From an uncultured Prevotellaceae bacterium (GTDB taxonomy: Bacteria; Bacteroidota; Bacteroidia; Bacteroidales; Muribaculaceae): DNA of 64,000 bases. The DNA lies in NCBI GenBank assembly GCA_900318535.1, contig ONKU01000004.1, positions 104,682 through 168,681 of the forward strand, given 5' to 3'. How positions within the stretch are numbered: the stretch's first letter is position 1; every line of letters begins with the position of its first letter. This document shows, piece by piece, positions 61,914-64,000 of the stretch. Made by a program: the position numbers and the translations under genes. Below the pieces are notes generated by a model. The model saw only the letters and a program-made list of their open reading frames with translations, was not told the DNA's origin and did not search any database.

Positions 61914-63083
61914 CTTCTTCTTCAGTGTGATGACGGTGATTTCGGGGGTGGCACCGATGCGCATGGGCGGTCCCACCATGCCTGTGCCGATGTTGACATA
62001 GAGCCAGCGGTTGCCCTCGTTGTAGGCTCCGCCCCACTCGGGATAGCGCATGGCCGCCGGCGACCAGCGCCAGTTGCCCAGCTTGATCATGAACTGCCAG
62101 GCATGGGTGTGGCCGGCCAGCATCAGGTCAACATTGCTGTTGGTGAGCGTGTTGGCGCGCCAGGCGTAGGGGTTGTGTTGCAGCTCGATCTTGAAGTTGC
62201 CGTCACGGGCGCCGCTATAGGCGCTGGTGATGTTGCCTCGCTTGTCGCCGATGTGGTCGCCGAAGTTTTCGGTGCCGATGATGACGATCTGGTCCTCGCC
62301 GCGCCTGATGACGGCATGGTCGTTGTTGAGCAGCCGCCAGCCGGCAGCCGTCTGCAGGTCGCACAGGGCCTTGCGGTCGGCCATTTTGGCTTTCTCGTCG
62401 TCCCAGGTCACGTAGTCGTCATAGTCGTGGTTGCCCAGCACCGAGAATACGCCGTCGGGCGCATGCAGGCTGGCCAACAGGTCGCGGTAGGGCAGGGCCT
62501 CGCAGGTCTCGCGGCTCACCAGGTCGCCCGTGAAGCAGATCATGTCGGCATTCAGGGCATTGATGGCCTGGATCTGTTTCTCGACGATGGCGGTGCGCCC
62601 GTTGTAGGTGCCCAGGTGGGCATCGCTCCACTGCACGATGCGGTAGCCGTCGAAGGCGTCAGGCAGGTTGGCAAATTCCAGTTCCACCTCTTTCACCTCG
62701 AGCGTGCCAGGAGTGACGATAGCCCCCCACCACATCACGCCGAACACCAGCGCTGCCACAATGAAGGCACACAAGGCCGCCCAGCGCCGTTTCATCCACC
62801 GCCCGATGCCATAGACCGCCATGCCCAGCGCCTTGGGCGCCAGCAGGGCAAAGAAGGTGTAGAGCATGTACTGGCAGGTGACAAAGGTGCCGTTGGACAT
62901 CGCCGCGCTCGACATGGGCAGCACGCCGATGGCGATGACCAGCACCGCTGCCAGGAGGGCCAGCAGGGCGTTGAACCACGTTGCCACGCGGTAGCCGTTG
63001 CGGCTCAGGCGGCGGCAGATGTAAACGTCCATGGCGATGCAAAGCACCGCCATGACGATAAGTCCGACCCAGTGAATCGTCAT
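61908..63083 (-). CDS. Membrane-anchored metallophosphoesterase
   Basis: 391 residues. Four membrane segments in the first 125 residues precede a calcineurin-like domain. Metal motifs: VQWSDAHLGTYNGR (D-x-H), FTGDLVSRETCE (GDL/GDxx), SVLGNHDYDD (GNHD), and MLAGHTHAWQFM (GHTH). It resembles the YkuE/UDP-2,3-diacylglucosamine-like or general phosphoesterases; the exact substrate cannot be told. The active site probably faces the periplasm. In the same direction as tex and the PlsC-like gene, perhaps one operon. Confidence 0.88.
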   Translation of the reverse strand: MTIHWVGLIVMAVLCIAMDVYICRRLSRNGYRVATWFNALLALLAAVLVIAIGVLPMSSAAMSNGTFVTCQYMLYTFFALLAPKALGMAVYGIGRWMKRRWAALCAFIVAALVFGVMWWGAIVTPGTLEVKEVELEFANLPDAFDGYRIVQWSDAHLGTYNGRTAIVEKQIQAINALNADMICFTGDLVSRETCEALPYRDLLASLHAPDGVFSVLGNHDYDDYVTWDDEKAKMADRKALCDLQTAAGWRLLNNDHAVIRRGEDQIVIIGTENFGDHIGDKRGNITSAYSGARDGNFKIELQHNPYAWRANTLTNSNVDLMLAGHTHAWQFMIKLGNWRWSPAAMRYPEWGGAYNEGNRWLYVNIGTGMVGPPMRIGATPEITVITLKKKS

Positions 63084-63096
63084 TTTCTGTGGTTGT

Positions 63097-63165
63097 TGTA
63101 GAGACGCAAAATCTCGCGTCTCGGTTCGCCTTTCACAAAGAGACGCAAGATTTTGCGTCTCTACA
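63097..63165. repeat. Inverted repeat of REP type between PlsC-like and phosphoesterase genes
   Basis: Arms of 26 bp at 63097-63122 and 63140-63165, beginning TGTAGAGACGCAAAATCT and complementary with one mismatch, around a 17-nt loop. Each arm contains GAGACGC/GCGTCTC symmetry of its own. It would fold as a strong hairpin just before the phosphoesterase ATG. Confidence 0.75.
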
Positions 63166-63172
63166 GATTAGC

Positions 63173-64000
63173 CTATTTCGTAGCTTCCAGGTAGTTGGAG
63201 AGCGGGTTGCTGTACATCTGCAACATCTTGTTGTACATGTAGAAGCGGTCGGCCTCGCTCAACTTCATGCCCTCGGTCTTGTCGATCTGGCTCGACAGGT
63301 ACTGTTCGAACGCCTCGCGTTCCTCCTGAGTGTATTTGTCGGCAAAATGCTTGTCATCGTACAGGATGTCGTGGGCGATGTAGTTGGTCTTGTAGATCTT
63401 GTAATTCTGATGGATGGCGTGGTCGATGATGGCGCACACGCGGTCCACCTCCAGGAACTTGTCCAGACCCTCGGGAATCTTGTCCAGCTCCTCGTTGATG
63501 CAGGGCGTGAAGGCATAGTGCACCTCGCCCTTGTGGCCGATGATGCCCGTCTTCATGCTGATGAGGTCATCCTCGGGAGCCTTGCGCCAGTTGGGATTCT
63601 TGCTCTTGCACAGGAATTCCTTGGCCTTGAGGTAGTCGTTGGGATCATACTCATAGCTGATCGAGATGGGAGCGATGTTCAGTTCCTTGAGGCTCTCGAT
63701 GAACGACTTGTCGCGGTTGCCGTAGGCCAGCATCTTGATCAGGCTCTCCTGGGTGCGGTCGTTGCTGTCCTTGCAGCGGCCCTCACGCTGGGCAATCCAC
63801 AGCGAGGCACGCTTCTGCTCCACGGCAAAGTGCATGTAGCCCGAGAGCTGCACGGCGGCCGTCAGCGTCTGGATGCGGCCCAGGTTGCGCTTCACGATAA
63901 AGCTCTTGTTCATGCGCACCAGCTTGGTGATCCAGTCATAGATGAGCAGGTTGTTGCCGATGGCGATTTCGCACGCGTCGCGGCCACCCTTGATGAGCAG
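63173..64000 (-). CDS. PlsC-like glycerol acyltransferase, C-terminal part (gene runs off the window)
   Basis: At least 275 residues; the frame is open to the window edge, so the start is outside. The visible part reads GRDACEIAIGNNLLIYDWIT, KLVRMNKSFIVKRNLGR, then LWIAQREGRCKDSNDRTQES, which is the E-G-x-R-type motif of 1-acyl-glycerol-3-phosphate acyltransferases, and KMLAYGNRDKSFIESLKELNIAPISISYEYDPND. The NHx4D motif lies upstream, outside the window. This family occurs in Bacteroidales as a predicted phospholipid or glycolipid acyltransferase at the inner membrane. Substrate unknown. Confidence 0.7.
   Translation of the reverse strand: MLIKGGRDACEIAIGNNLLIYDWITKLVRMNKSFIVKRNLGRIQTLTAAVQLSGYMHFAVEQKRASLWIAQREGRCKDSNDRTQESLIKMLAYGNRDKSFIESLKELNIAPISISYEYDPNDYLKAKEFLCKSKNPNWRKAPEDDLISMKTGIIGHKGEVHYAFTPCINEELDKIPEGLDKFLEVDRVCAIIDHAIHQNYKIYKTNYIAHDILYDDKHFADKYTQEEREAFEQYLSSQIDKTEGMKLSEADRFYMYNKMLQMYSNPLSNYLEATK

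Overview
The window reads as a chromosomal stretch of a gut-type Bacteroidales bacterium, most like Muribaculaceae or Prevotellaceae. Grounds: genes are GC-rich at third positions; many starts are preceded by the Bacteroidetes promoter TTTG-N19/20-TANNTTTG; there is a complete aerotolerance (bat) operon; and secreted proteins carry dockerin-like repeats, BspA-type leucine-rich repeats and a gliding-motility/type IX C-terminal domain. The family assignment is inference. I see no prophage, insertion sequence, CRISPR array or rRNA operon.

Layout. 1-5900: start of a probable glutamine synthetase, a small dockerin-bearing secreted protein, a fucose-type operon (nucleotidyltransferase/GHMP-kinase fusion, mutarotase, permease), then trpB2 preceded by a complete Trp-codon attenuator. 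6000-9670: HerA-like ATPase, an XRE regulator and a 1.1 kb AT-rich gap without a convincing gene. 9675-17710 (minus): uvrA, lytic transglycosylase, type IX C-terminal-domain protein and a large BspA-like protein. 17955-24577 (plus): a cysteine-motif protein and the rod-shape cluster mreBCD-mrdA-rodA. 24613-33000 (minus): rhomboid protease, pyruvate:ferredoxin oxidoreductase, GH13 lipoprotein and a coiled-coil secreted protein. 33126-45800: glycan genes (GH125 mannosidase, GH33 sialidase, second BspA-like protein, GH13 amylase, fucose-isomerase-like protein) mixed with DUF4954, tRNA-Met, a dihydrouridine synthase and a dipeptidase. 46105-55321: moxR-DUF58-DUF4381-like-batA-batB-batC-batD-batE-PAP2. 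55476-58606: small DNA-binding protein, UspA, acyltransferase and a YefM/YoeB-type toxin-antitoxin pair. 58635-64000 (minus): DUF1232 protein, AT-rich outer-membrane protein, Tex, metallophosphoesterase and a truncated PlsC-like acyltransferase.

How genes work together. mreBCD-mrdA-rodA is one translationally coupled elongation module. The bat genes form an envelope-stress complex (AAA+ ATPase, DUF58, VWA and TPR proteins). The fucose, sialidase, mannosidase and amylase genes fit foraging on host and dietary glycans.

The most notable non-coding features are two. First, a textbook ribosome-mediated Trp attenuator sits in front of trpB2: a 21-residue leader peptide with three consecutive Trp codons, mutually exclusive pairings and a 13-bp terminator. 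Second, intergenic gaps carry arrays of exact 7-nt repeats (words such as ACTAGAA, ACTAGGG, TTTAGAG, TTTAGTT, TTTAGGC), usually starting at or just after a stop codon, sometimes inside operons, and twice fused to a promoter.
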